From Rathayibacter sp. SW19 (lineage in GTDB: Bacteria > Actinomycetota > Actinomycetes > Actinomycetales > Microbacteriaceae): 64,000 nucleotides of DNA. Of this stretch, positions 24,351-34,400 are shown piece by piece; position 1 is the first letter of the stretch, and each line of letters starts with the position of its first letter. The notes beneath the pieces were generated by a model. The model was not told where the DNA came from. It was given only the letters and a program-made list of their open reading frames with translations, and searched no databases. The stretch spans positions 3,100,001 to 3,164,000 of the forward strand of contig NZ_CP133020.1 of NCBI RefSeq assembly GCF_030866825.1, written 5' to 3'. A program made the translations under genes and the position numbers.

Positions 24351-26040
24351 TTCCGACATACAGCAGGCGGCGTTCCTCGTCGATCTGGTCGAAGGTGGTC
24401 GCATAGCTCATCGGCACGAGTCCTTCACTGAGCCCGATCAGGTAGACCGATTCCCATTCGAGCCCTTTCGCGGAGTGCAGCGTTGCCAGGGTCACCGCCG
24501 ACACGGTCGGCTCATGCTGACCCGCCTGGCGCTCCAGCAACTCATCGGTGAAGCGGCGCAGCGTCGTCGTAGGGTCAGCCTGGTCGACCAGCCCCATGAT
24601 GGCATTCAACGACTCCCAGCGATCGCGTACGGCCCCGCGTGCTTCCGGCTGCTGCTGCGACCAGCCGAGAGAGCGCAGAACGTCGCTCACCGATTTGAAC
24701 AGCGGCTCACCGGTAATCGACACTGACGCGCCACGCAGTGCCAGCACGGCCTGTCGCACTTCGGGCAGATCGAAGAAGCGCTTCGCACCCCGGATTTGAA
24801 AGCTGATTCCGGCATCGTTCAGTGCTGTTTCCAATGCCGCGGCCTGCGCGTTGACGCGATAGAGCACTGCAATCGACTCCGGTTTCACCCCCGCGGTCAA
24901 CTGCTCCTGGATGCCCGCTGCGACACCGCGGACCTCGGCCATGTCGTGCGGATACGCCGTGACTGTCGGGATTGCGCCGGTCGGGGCGGGGCCGGTCGAG
25001 ATTGGGCCGGTCGGGGCTGGGCCGGTCGGGGCTGGGCCGGTCGAGATTGGGCCGGTCGCTGCGTCGGTGGCAGCTGTGTGCAGCACGATCGCTCCGGGGC
25101 GGCCGCGCATGAGGCGGTTGGCCGTTGCGACGATGGCCGGGCTCGAGCGGTAGTTCTGTTCGAGCCGCACGACGGCAGCGTTGTCGTATCGTCGCGGAAA
25201 GTCCAGCAGGTAAGAACTGCGCGCACCGGCGAATGAGTAGATCGTCTGGCTTGCGTCGCCGACGACGCAGACGTCGTTGCGCCCACCGAGCCACAGGTCG
25301 AGCAGGTTCTGCTGGAGCGGTGACACGTCTTGATACTCGTCGACGACGAAGAACCGGTATTGCTCGCGCACGTGCATTGCAACGGACGGTTCCGTCTCGA
25401 TCATGCCGGCACAGGCCAGCAGCACGTCTTCGAAGTCGATCTGACGCCGCTCGTCTTTGAGTTCCTCGTACACCCGTTGCAACTGAATCAACTGGTCTGC
25501 ACTCAGCCCGTCTGGGATGCTGCGGCGCGCGGAACCGGGCGAGCTCGCGGTGGCGCCGACGGCATCCGCATACTGGTCGATGCTCAGCGCGGAGACTTTG
25601 CGCCACTCGATCTCTGCGGCGATGTCACGCAGCGTCGCGGTGTCCACTTTGATCTTCAGTCGTTCGGCGGCGTGCCCGAGAAGCCGCGCCTTGCCGTCGA
25701 GCAGTGTCGGCAGCTTGCCGCCGATCACCAGCGGCCAGAAATAGTTGAGCTGGCTCAGCGCCGCAGCGTGGAAGGTGCGCGCCGCGACGCCTCCAGCGCC
25801 GAGCAGGCGCAACCGGCCGCGAAGTTCGGCGGCGGCACGGGCGGTGAAGGTCAAAGCCATCACCCGGTTCGGAGCGTACACGCCCGTGGCGACGCCGTAC
25901 GCGACGCGATGAGTGATAGCGCGCGTCTTACCGGTGCCCGCCCCGGCGAGCACGCAGACCGGGCCGAGCAGCGCCTCCGCCGCGACGCGTTGCCCGGCAT
26001 CAAGCGCCTCGAGCAGCGCCTCCGGGCCTGGCGCGTTCAT
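24214..26040 (-). CDS. uvrD2: ATP-dependent DNA helicase UvrD2
   Basis: 608-residue superfamily 1A helicase. Motif I LAGAGTGKTRAITHRV, Ia ALTFTARAAAELR, II VVDEYQDVSP, III VVGDASQTIYSFAGA, IV LEQNYRSSP, V LHSAKGLEWESVYL and VI LYVGITRARRRL are all intact. Acts in DNA repair and replication. Shorter than mycobacterial UvrD2 (about 700 residues), ending after the motor without the HRDC domain and tetracysteine tail seen there. A 15-bp repeat array encodes a GPAPT/GPIST loop right after motif IV. Start overlaps the nudC stop (ATGA). Confidence 0.88.
   Translation of the reverse strand: MNAPGPEALLEALDAGQRVAAEALLGPVCVLAGAGTGKTRAITHRVAYGVATGVYAPNRVMALTFTARAAAELRGRLRLLGAGGVAARTFHAAALSQLNYFWPLVIGGKLPTLLDGKARLLGHAAERLKIKVDTATLRDIAAEIEWRKVSALSIDQYADAVGATASSPGSARRSIPDGLSADQLIQLQRVYEELKDERRQIDFEDVLLACAGMIETEPSVAMHVREQYRFFVVDEYQDVSPLQQNLLDLWLGGRNDVCVVGDASQTIYSFAGARSSYLLDFPRRYDNAAVVRLEQNYRSSPAIVATANRLMRGRPGAIVLHTAATDAATGPISTGPAPTGPAPTGPISTGPAPTGAIPTVTAYPHDMAEVRGVAAGIQEQLTAGVKPESIAVLYRVNAQAAALETALNDAGISFQIRGAKRFFDLPEVRQAVLALRGASVSITGEPLFKSVSDVLRSLGWSQQQPEARGAVRDRWESLNAIMGLVDQADPTTTLRRFTDELLERQAGQHEPTVSAVTLATLHSAKGLEWESVYLIGLSEGLVPMSYATTFDQIDEERRLLYVGITRARRRLQLSWSAQGSGRALQRVPSRFLAEIGTGSPRESSVRMH
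24976..25059 (-). repeat. 15-bp in-frame tandem repeat in uvrD2
   Basis: Five 15-bp units (24976-25050) built on GCCGGTCGGGGCTGG or GCCGGTCGAGATTGG plus a partial sixth, encoding PTGPA/PISTG repeats between motif IV and domain 2A. Confidence 0.92.
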
Positions 26041-27026
26041 GTCGCCTGCGCTCGAACGTTCTCACTCGGCGGTGCGTCGAGCGGCCCTCCGTACCAGTCG
26101 GCCACGATCGCGTGGGCGATGGATGCTCCGCCCGGCAACAGCAGGTCGTCGCGTTCGCGCCAGAGGTCGTCACGACTGAACCAACGTAGCGCGAGGATCT
26201 CTTCGCCGTCCGGCCGTAATGCTGCCGGGTCTTGATCTTCCGCGATCCAGCAGCGGAATCCGACCATGATCGACGCCGGAAACGGCCATGGTTGCGACGC
26301 CAAATACCTCGGGTCGACGACCCGCATGCCGGACTCTTCGAGAATCTCCCGCGCGACCGCGGATTCGAACGACTCGCCTGCTTCAACGAAACCGGCCAGC
26401 AACGACCAGCGGTTGTTCTCCCACATCGCGTTGGAACCGAGCAGTAGCCGGTCGTCTCGATCGAGCACCGCTGCGATGATCGCCGGGTCGGTGCGCGGAA
26501 ACACTTCGTTGTCATCGACCAGGCAGTGGCGCATCCACCCACCCTGCTCAACAACGGTCGGCGTTCCGCACCGCGGGCAATGGGTATGAGACGCATGCCA
26601 GTTCGTGATCGCCAAGGCTTCAGTGAACACTCCGGCGTCCCGATCGCTCAACTCAGCTGCGACACTGCGCAGGTTCACCCAATGCGATTCATCAGGATCG
26701 AGTTCAGCGGCGGCAGCGTCCGTCTGCACAACGGCGATCACGGGCGTCCCAGCGGGTTCGATGTCTGAGGCCTCGAGGGTCAGCCCGAGATAGACCCGCA
26801 CGAGCGCCGAGGTCACCGCGTCTGTCGGAAGCAGCGCGAGCGCGGGCGGAGTTGCAGCATCCGGATTCGGAGCCCGAAGGAGCGCGCGGCCGCCCCACAG
26901 CGGCACGAGCCGTGTCTTCGGGTCTGCGAGCAATTCATCGAAGAGCGCCGGGTGCATCCTTCGACCCGCGTCCCGGTCCACGGCGGTCCGAGCCAGGGGC
27001 AGCTGCGCCTGCCAGGAGTCTCGCAT
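26037..27026 (-). CDS. nudC: NAD(+) diphosphatase / RNA NAD-decapping hydrolase NudC
   Basis: 329-residue Nudix enzyme that splits NAD(H) into NMN and AMP and can remove NAD caps from RNA. The Nudix box reads GFVEAGESFESAVAREILEESG, preceded by a zinc ribbon and followed by the NADH-specific SQPWPFP motif. The ribbon is HCPRCGT ... RHCLVDD: three cysteines are clear but the fourth is replaced by Asp. ATG 27026 is chosen for its AAGGAAG site 7 bases upstream and the conserved MRDSWxxQLPLAR opening; a GTG nine codons upstream is possible. Coupled to uvrD2 by ATGA. Confidence 0.9.
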   Translation of the reverse strand: MRDSWQAQLPLARTAVDRDAGRRMHPALFDELLADPKTRLVPLWGGRALLRAPNPDAATPPALALLPTDAVTSALVRVYLGLTLEASDIEPAGTPVIAVVQTDAAAAELDPDESHWVNLRSVAAELSDRDAGVFTEALAITNWHASHTHCPRCGTPTVVEQGGWMRHCLVDDNEVFPRTDPAIIAAVLDRDDRLLLGSNAMWENNRWSLLAGFVEAGESFESAVAREILEESGMRVVDPRYLASQPWPFPASIMVGFRCWIAEDQDPAALRPDGEEILALRWFSRDDLWRERDDLLLPGGASIAHAIVADWYGGPLDAPPSENVRAQAT

Positions 27027-27120
27027 TCTTCTTCCTTGTGCGTCTTCGTGCACCGAACCTCTCCTGGTTGCGAACTGCTACGCAGGCGTGGCGAACGGCA
27101 TGAGCCGGGGCATGTCGACC

Positions 27121-27126
27121 TACCCT
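27121..27126 (+). promoter_or_regulatory. -10 element, leaderless start
   Basis: TACCCT ends 7 bases before the ATG at 27134; no ribosome-binding site precedes the start. Confidence 0.5.
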
Positions 27127-27133
27127 AGACGGT

Positions 27134-28207
27134 ATGGCCAGATCCCATCTCACTCTAGCCGCGCTGGCTACCTCCGCTGTCGCGGGACTTGATGTCGCCG
27201 GCACCCGCAGTTACAGCTACGGCGGCCACGGCGATTACGACGCCGCGCTGCTGAACGGGCGCGACGGACGCGAGTTGATCATCCGTGTGCCGACGTCACA
27301 GGTTGCTGAAACGGAGCAGAGTGCGGACCTGGTCGCGTTGCGTGCGTTGACGGCGGGCACCAGGGGGCGGCTGCCGTTTGACGTTCCGACGTTCGTTGGT
27401 CAGGCACCGGTCGGAAGTACCCGCGCCGTCGTCTACGACTTTCTTCCCGGTGACAAAGTGGCCGTCGAAGACATCCAGCCCGGCGAGGATGGTCTGGCCG
27501 GCTCGATCGGGCGCGGGATCGCTGCCATCCATTCACTGCCGACCGGATTCGTCGGCGATGCCGGCCTGCCGGTGCTGAACTCAGCCGATTCGCACACGGC
27601 AACTGTTGCGGTTATCGATTCGGCGGCCGCGACCGGACTGCTGCCGGCCGCACTGCGCGACCGCTGGCGCGATGCAGCGAGCGACAACGCGCTCTGGCAG
27701 TTCCAGCCCGTCGTGATCAACGGCGCGTTGTCCGTGGATTCCTTACTGATCTCGGACGAAACCGTTGTCGGCGTACTCGGCTGGTCCGCTCTCAGCGTCG
27801 GAGACCCCGCGCGCGATCTGCACTGGATGCTCGGGATGCGCGGCGACGCGGCCGAGAGCGCACTGGGCGCCTACGGTGCCGCACGACAGGTGACGACCGA
27901 CCGGCAGTTCATCCGTCGCTCGATGCTGTATGCGGAACTCGAAATCGCACGCTGGCTGCTGCACGGTCGCGAACTGCATGACCAATCGATCGTCGACGAT
28001 GCCGTCTCGATGCTCGCATCGCTCGCCGACACGGTGCATAGCGACAGCGCTACACCGCTCAATCTGGAGACCGGGCCGATCATGGCCGTCACGGATGTCG
28101 AAGCCATGCTCGAACGCACACCGCTCGGCCGCGACGACGACTACGCCGTCGGCCTCGAGCCTGTCGACGACCGCGAGGGCGATCGGCCTGCACCCAACGA
28201 GGACTGA
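27134..28207 (+). CDS. aminoglycoside-phosphotransferase-fold protein lacking catalytic residues
   Basis: 357 residues with the APH/choline-kinase-like fold: lysine strand region GRELIIRVPT, helix AVVYDFLPGDKV, IGRGIAAIHSLP, and the C-lobe core. The catalytic loop, normally HGDxxxxN, reads INGALSVDSLL (residues 195-205), so the histidine and base aspartate are gone; the metal-binding IDW/D motif reads VLGWSALSVGDPARDL, lacking the aspartate. The later GDPARDL is retained. It therefore looks like a pseudokinase or a binding/scaffold protein. It lies among DNA-repair and NAD-cap genes; a direct link is unproven. Confidence 0.72.
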   Translation: MARSHLTLAALATSAVAGLDVAGTRSYSYGGHGDYDAALLNGRDGRELIIRVPTSQVAETEQSADLVALRALTAGTRGRLPFDVPTFVGQAPVGSTRAVVYDFLPGDKVAVEDIQPGEDGLAGSIGRGIAAIHSLPTGFVGDAGLPVLNSADSHTATVAVIDSAAATGLLPAALRDRWRDAASDNALWQFQPVVINGALSVDSLLISDETVVGVLGWSALSVGDPARDLHWMLGMRGDAAESALGAYGAARQVTTDRQFIRRSMLYAELEIARWLLHGRELHDQSIVDDAVSMLASLADTVHSDSATPLNLETGPIMAVTDVEAMLERTPLGRDDDYAVGLEPVDDREGDRPAPNED

Positions 28208-28224
28208 ACCGGCGTGATCCGACG

Positions 28225-31200
28225 CTACTGCGTGCGCAACGCACGTCGCCAGCGGGCTAGGAGTTGTTGTTCGTCGTCGACATGCTCTGGCGTGATGATC
28301 GCGTCGTCCGCGACGAAATAAAAGAACGCATCGATGCGGTCGGGGGCGACATCGGCCCAATGCGCGTACGCGGCCCGATACAGGGCCAGCTGAAGCTGCC
28401 TGCGTTCGAGGTCGTCAGCATCCGCCGGTGCCATGCCGGTCTTCCAATCGACGACCTGGTAACGGCCGTCCTCCTCGTACACTGCGTCGATCTTGCAGAT
28501 GACGATGCGCCCGTCGAACGGCAAATGGATCTCGCGCTCGACCTCGATCGGGCGGCGCCCGGCCCACGGAGAGGCTTCGAACGTCGCCTGCAGGCGGGCG
28601 AGCTCGCTTTCGGCGACCGAGTCCGGCTCGAGATCCAATTCCGCGTCGAACGCATCGATCGTCTCGCTCGTGCCGCCGACGCCGTAGCGCTGTTCAACCC
28701 ACTCGTGGAAGAGCGTGCCGAGCCGGGTCGCCCGATACGGCCTCTCGGGCATCGGCCGCCGCAATCCGGCGGCTACCGCGGACGGGTCGCTCACATAGTC
28801 CTTGAACCGTGAGGCGGGCACGCGTGTCGGCAACTGGATGGTCCCCGCGCCGTCGAGGCGACGGCGGCGTTCCTCAAGCAGCACGTCCAATTCGTGTTGC
28901 CACACGCCAGCATCACTTGGCGCACTCGCGCGCACCAACTCAGCGGCTGCTTCCACCGACTCGCGCCGATTGCCGAGCGGATCCAGCGGCCAGGCAAAGG
29001 TGTCGTCGACCTCGCCGAGCGGATTCTCTTCCAATTCGCTGCTTTCAGGCAGCGACCCGATGACCCCAGCCTCCGACAACTCGACGAGAAACGGGCTGGG
29101 AACACGCGGCCGGGTCTGGGTGGCCCAGAACGAACCGCTCAGCAGTAGTGCATGCCGGGCGCGGGTGACGGCGACATACGCCAGCCGTCGCTCCTCCAAT
29201 TCGTGGCGGTTCTTGACCGCCGCTTTGAATGCATCCCGTTCATCCAACAGTTCCTTGCGGGTCTGCGCTGAGCGCCAGTCGAACACCGGCAACTCGTCAC
29301 AGTCGCCGCGAAACTCGTACGGCAGTTGTCCGAAACCGAGCCACCCTCCAGACCCGTCGCTTGCGGATGCCGGCAGCTCGCTGTCAACGAACCGCGGCAC
29401 GACCACGACATCCCATTCCAGCCCTTTCGACCCGTGAACGGTCAGCAGTTGCACCGTGCCCGGTTCCGGTTCCTCCGGGCGCGGTGCCAGCCCGTCCCGC
29501 CACTCCGCCTCGCGCAACCAGCCGAGGAAGCCGGCGAGCCCGGCCGTTTCACTAACGGCAAGATAGCCGTGCAGCGCGTCGAAAAAGGCGTCCATGTTCG
29601 CGCGGGCAGCCCGGCCACCTGGCCGGCTCTCGTTCGCGGTCACCTCGATGTCCAGAAGCAGCTCCTGCTCGACGAGCGTGACGAAGTCGATCAGGTCGAG
29701 GCCGGCCCGAGCGCGCAGTCGGGCGAAGAGTCCGCCGGCCTGACGCATCCGTTCCAACCCTGCTGGACTGAAGGCACGCAACTGGCTGTGGCCATCGCGC
29801 GCGTGCGCGACGAAGTCGAGCGCTTCGACAACCGAGCCGCCCTCCCCTTCTGCGACGGATGCCCGCAGCCTCTCTCGCACCTCCTCGTCCAACGGTTGCT
29901 GGGCGTAGTCGCGATCCCGCAGCCCGGACGCCACACGACTGAGCGCATGCAGGTCGCGCACCCCGATTCGCCAGCGCGACCCGGCCAACAGCCGCACGAG
30001 TTCCGACCCGGCGGTCGGATCGTTGACCACGGCGAGCGCGCTGACCAGGTCGGCGATTTCGGGCTCGGCGAGGAGCCCACCGATGCCCAGCACGTGGTAG
30101 GGCACGCCGTGCCGGCGTAGCGCGTCAATGAACGCGCCCTGCGTCTTACGCGCGCGGAACAGCATCGCTGCTTTGGGTTTTTCTTGGCCATCGCGCGTTG
30201 CCAGCCGTTCCTTGAGCCAGCGTGCACTCGCGTCTGCCTCGTCGGGCAGTGTCTCCTCGATGATCACCTCGACCCGCCGATGGGATGCGTTCGGCCCCGC
30301 AGTCAGCTTTTCAACCCGCACAGTTTCAACCGGCACGGTTTCAACCGGCACAGTTTCAACCGGCACAGTTTCAACCGGCACAGTTTCAACCGGCAAACCG
30401 GTGCCACCCCCCAGCGGCGCGACCAGGGCGTTGGCGACGGCGAGGATATCGTGGCCATTGCGCCAACTCGTGGTCAGCACAAATTGCTCGCAGTGCCCAC
30501 CGCCGAACTGCGCCCCGAATTGGTCCAGGTTGCCGGCACTCGCGCCGCGCCATCCGTAGATTGATTGGTTCGGGTCGCCGACGGCCATGACGGGGTGATC
30601 GGCGAACAGTTCGGACAGCAGCCAGGTTTGCACCACCGACGTATCCTGATACTCGTCGAGCAGCACGATCGCGTGGCGTTCGCGCAACTCGGCGGCCACC
30701 CGCGGCACCCGGCGCACGATATCGAGAGCGAGCGCGACCTGATCGGAGTATTCGACGAAGCCACGCAACCGCTTCGCATCCGCGAACCGCTCTGCAAGGT
30801 CGAGCAGTATCGGCAGCGCCCCGATGCTGCTGGCCAGTTCGGCGGCCGCCTCATACGCTCCGCGTCCTCCAGGCGGCAGTTCGCCGAGCGCCGCGAATTC
30901 CTGCGCCATCGCGCTGACCTCCGCCGCGGACGCAACGTTCTCACTCAGCGCGTGGCTCAGGCTGAGCACGGCTTTCGTTACGCCATCGACGTTCTTGTCG
31001 AGCGTTGGCAGACGCGGGTCGGAACTGCCCACGACGATTGTGCGCGCCAACTGCCAGGCGCTGGCCTCACCGAGCACTGCGCCGTCACTTTCCCGACCGA
31101 TCAGGATCGCATTGTCGCGAAAGATGCTGTTCGCAAACGAGTTGTACGTTGCAACGTTCGGCGGGTCGAATGGGTCGTAGTCGCTCGGCATCAGCCCGAC

Positions 31201-31497
31201 GTCGGCAAGCTTGCCAACCCGTTTTCGGATGCGTTCGGCCAACTCCCCCGCTGCTTTGCGGGTGAACGTGAGCCCGAGGATCTCGCCTGCGCGCACGTGC
31301 CCATTGGCAAGCAACCACAACACGCGATTGGCCATGGTCTCGGTCTTGCCGCTTCCGGCGCCCGCGATCACGAGGGCTGGCGTCAACGGCGCCTCGACGA
31401 CCGCTTGCTGTTGGGCCGTCGGCGGTGGGTTGCCGAGAGCCCGCGCAATCTGAGCTGCGCCGATCATCGGCGAACGCGGCTGCACAAAGTCAGTCAC
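28225..31497 (-). CDS. adnB: AdnB-like helicase-nuclease subunit (UvrD motor + RecB nuclease)
   Basis: 1090 residues. N-terminal SF1A motor: motif I VIAGAGSGKTETMANRVL, Ia LTFTRKAAGELAERI, II VLLDEYQDTSVVQ, III AVGDPNQSIYGWRGAS, IV TTSWRNG, V VHGSKGLEWDVVVV, VI AYVAVTRARHALLL. C-terminal RecB-type nuclease: ICKIDAVYEED, VVDWKTG and QLALYRAAYA (Asp, Asp-Lys and Gln residues). In mycobacteria AdnB is the main motor of the AdnAB complex, which resects double-strand breaks. A VETVP repeat array follows motif IV. GTG start overlaps the adnA stop by 8 bases, consistent with one complex made from one mRNA. Confidence 0.88.
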   Translation of the reverse strand: MTDFVQPRSPMIGAAQIARALGNPPPTAQQQAVVEAPLTPALVIAGAGSGKTETMANRVLWLLANGHVRAGEILGLTFTRKAAGELAERIRKRVGKLADVGLMPSDYDPFDPPNVATYNSFANSIFRDNAILIGRESDGAVLGEASAWQLARTIVVGSSDPRLPTLDKNVDGVTKAVLSLSHALSENVASAAEVSAMAQEFAALGELPPGGRGAYEAAAELASSIGALPILLDLAERFADAKRLRGFVEYSDQVALALDIVRRVPRVAAELRERHAIVLLDEYQDTSVVQTWLLSELFADHPVMAVGDPNQSIYGWRGASAGNLDQFGAQFGGGHCEQFVLTTSWRNGHDILAVANALVAPLGGGTGLPVETVPVETVPVETVPVETVPVETVRVEKLTAGPNASHRRVEVIIEETLPDEADASARWLKERLATRDGQEKPKAAMLFRARKTQGAFIDALRRHGVPYHVLGIGGLLAEPEIADLVSALAVVNDPTAGSELVRLLAGSRWRIGVRDLHALSRVASGLRDRDYAQQPLDEEVRERLRASVAEGEGGSVVEALDFVAHARDGHSQLRAFSPAGLERMRQAGGLFARLRARAGLDLIDFVTLVEQELLLDIEVTANESRPGGRAARANMDAFFDALHGYLAVSETAGLAGFLGWLREAEWRDGLAPRPEEPEPGTVQLLTVHGSKGLEWDVVVVPRFVDSELPASASDGSGGWLGFGQLPYEFRGDCDELPVFDWRSAQTRKELLDERDAFKAAVKNRHELEERRLAYVAVTRARHALLLSGSFWATQTRPRVPSPFLVELSEAGVIGSLPESSELEENPLGEVDDTFAWPLDPLGNRRESVEAAAELVRASAPSDAGVWQHELDVLLEERRRRLDGAGTIQLPTRVPASRFKDYVSDPSAVAAGLRRPMPERPYRATRLGTLFHEWVEQRYGVGGTSETIDAFDAELDLEPDSVAESELARLQATFEASPWAGRRPIEVEREIHLPFDGRIVICKIDAVYEEDGRYQVVDWKTGMAPADADDLERRQLQLALYRAAYAHWADVAPDRIDAFFYFVADDAIITPEHVDDEQQLLARWRRALRTQ
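30309..30398 (-). repeat. 15-bp in-frame tandem repeat in adnB
   Basis: Six 15-bp units based on TTTCAACCGGCACAG (30309-30398, outer ones diverged) encode VETVP repeats, positioned after helicase motif IV. Confidence 0.92.
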
Positions 31498-34400
31498 TGC
31501 TGACCGCCCTCACCCGATGCAGCGCGCGCTGCGCCGTGTTCATGCCCCACTGCGTCAACTCCCGCGCACCTCTGAACTCAGCCGCAGCCATGCCGATCGC
31601 GGCCTGGCGGATGCGCGTTCGAAAGCCCTCGAGCTCTTCTTCAGTGAGTGGAGCCTGCACCGCTTCGCGATACAACTTCTTGCGCACCCCCTTCTTCACG
31701 TAGAGCAGTTTCGCGCCCCCGGAGTGATGCACGCCCAGTTCATCGAGGAACTGATCCAGCACCCCCGACGCATAGGCGAGCTGGTAAGCACCGAGCTGCG
31801 GATGTGCGTCGATCTCGTCTTGCCGGGTGATCGCAGCGCCCGTCTTCAGGTCGACGATGACGACTCCACCGTCGGCGGCACGTTCTAGTCGATCGATCGA
31901 ACCGTTGACCCTCGCGCGGCCGACGTCGAGATGAAAGCGACGTTCTGCTGCGACGAGTTGTTTGCCGTCCCGTTCGAAGTCGGCGAGATACTCCGCCACA
32001 CCCGCGGCCAGGATGCGTGCTGCTCGCTGCTGTTGCTCGGCAATCCACGGCGACTCGAACAGCAATTCGTTCCAACGGCTCTGCACGCTGGCCCAGACCG
32101 TGTCGAGGGTGGCATCGGTGGCGGTCTCCATGGCCCAGTGCACGATCGTGCCGATGCCCATGGCGGTGCTCGTCTGCGAGCCGGAGACCGTGTCGATGAA
32201 CCAGTCCAACGGCGAATCTTCGAAAGCCTGCAATCGCGATGGAGACACCGGCACCGGTTCCTCATCGAGGTACAGAGGCTCCTTCGTCGACAGTTCGATC
32301 AAGCCGTGCCAGTCTGCGGGGTCCGCCCCCGGCACGCGTTGGGCCGCCAGCTGGGCCAAGCCCGCGGCTGCACTGTGTCGTCCAGTGCTGTTTTGTTCAG
32401 TGCTGTTTTGTTCAGTGCTGTTTTGTCCAGTGCTGTTTTGTGCGGTCGTACGCTGCGACGTCGAAACTCGACCTGCCGCAGGCTGCACCTCTGAGGCGAA
32501 CCGGTCGGCCCGTGCGACTGGCGTTGTGAGTTCGCGGCGCAGCCGCCCCGTCAGATCGCGTAGCGACAGCGGAGCACGGCCGGAATCCACGACGACCGCC
32601 GACTCCGGCAGCAGAGCGAAGAAGACGCTCGCGGACTCGTCTTCGTTGGAGACCGCCGCCAGTATGACCTGGCGGCGAGCGCGGGAAAGCGCGAGCGCGA
32701 GCATCCGCAGTTCGTCGCCGAGTACTTCCTTGCGGCCATCCAGCGCAGCGTCGCCGAGACCCGTCACCACACGAACAAGCTGACCCGGATAGAGCAGGGA
32801 GCCGCGCAGCCGTAGATTCGGCCAGATGCCGTCTTGCAGGCCGGCGACCGCGACGACCTCGAATTCGAGCCCGACCACACCCTGCGGTGTCGTGACCAGC
32901 ACGGCTTCGGTCGCGGCCTGAGGCGCCAGAGTGTCCTCGGGAACTTCGGCGTCGAGCACGCTGTCGAGGAACACAGTCGCTCCGGCGGTCGGGTCGCGTT
33001 CGACGAACCGCTTCGCCGCGGTGAACAGCGCAAGGATGCCGTCGAGGTTGCGATTCGCCTCCGTGGCGACGATGCCGCTGCCGAGCGCCTGATCGAACCA
33101 GACAGACGCGAGGCCGCTCTTCTCCCACGCCAACCACAGCAGTTCTTCGATGCTGCCCCCGGAAGCCGCGAGTTGCCGCAGGTCATGCAAGGTCTGAGCC
33201 AGTTTGGCAGCGTTGCGACCCACCCGGTCGTCGATCGTGGTGAAGCGCCCTGGGGCTTCCAACGCGTCGACGAGCAGGTCATCGCCGGTGCGATTGCCTC
33301 CGCCTGCAAGCTCTTCGGCGCGCAGAGCGAGGCGTAGGCGGCGCAGGGTCAGTTTGTCGAGCCCTCCGAACGGCCCCGTCAGCATCGCCGTCGCGTTCTG
33401 CGGCGTCAGAGCGGTGCGGCCGATGCCCGTGTCGATGATCGTGAGCAGGCTGTGGGCGGCATTGTCGTCGCGCAACGGTCGACCGCCCACAGCGGTGTGC
33501 GTCGGCACATCGGCGAGTGCTAGGGCGCGAGCGACCGCGGGAACCTGCGCGCCGCTGCGAACCACGACCGCCATCTGCGCCCAATCGATGCCGCACAACA
33601 GGTGGTGTTCGCGCAGCACGCGCGCGATCGCAGCCCATTCGCGTGCCGGGGTTTCCGCCTCGATGCGAACGATCGGGTCGACGACGTCGGTCGAGTCGAC
33701 GCCATCCGGTGGGTCGGCGGCGATCGCGCGACGGTGGCCGACGATCCCGGCCGTGCCGATGCGCTCTGTCACCGTCTGCGTGAGCGCACGCAGCACGGCG
33801 CCGTGCCGATACGCGCTCGACAAGAACAGCGTCGCAAGTGACGGAAGCCCCAGCAGTTCGCTCATCCGCCCGAGGCTGTCTGGTTCACCGCCGCGGAAGG
33901 CGTTTGCCGCGACATCCGGGTCGCCGAACGCGATCACCGCCGCGCCGCGTGCTGCGAGCGCCCGCAGCAGTGCAACGCCCGAGGTCGTGAGCTCCTGCAC
34001 ATCGTCCACGAGTACGAGGCGCAGGCCGGCAACGGCCTCAGGCGCCTGTCCCGCACCCAGGGCCGTGACGGCGAATTGAACGAGTTCGGCCGAATCGAAC
34101 TGCTGCGCTCGAGCGCTGCTGATCACCCTGTAGTAGTCGACCAGAAAGCCGGCAGCCGCGATCCACTCGGGTCGATCATGTGCGCCGCCCAGCTGCGCCA
34201 ACCGCTCCGGCGTCACGCCGTACTCGGTCGCCCTCATCATCAGCTCCCGCAATTCGGTGCGGAATCCACGGAGGCGACGCACGTCGGGCCCGAGCAGGTC
34301 GGGCCAAGTCGGGCCTGAGCCGTCTTCATCGTGCCCCGCGAGCAGCTGTGCGATATCGCTGTCCTGCTCACCGCCGGTCAGCAGCCGAGGTGACTGGGCG

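Noticed and set aside
30309..30398. Direct repeats as a possible CRISPR array
   Set aside because: Units are 15 bp, contiguous, without spacers, and in frame with adnB; the same holds for the other arrays.
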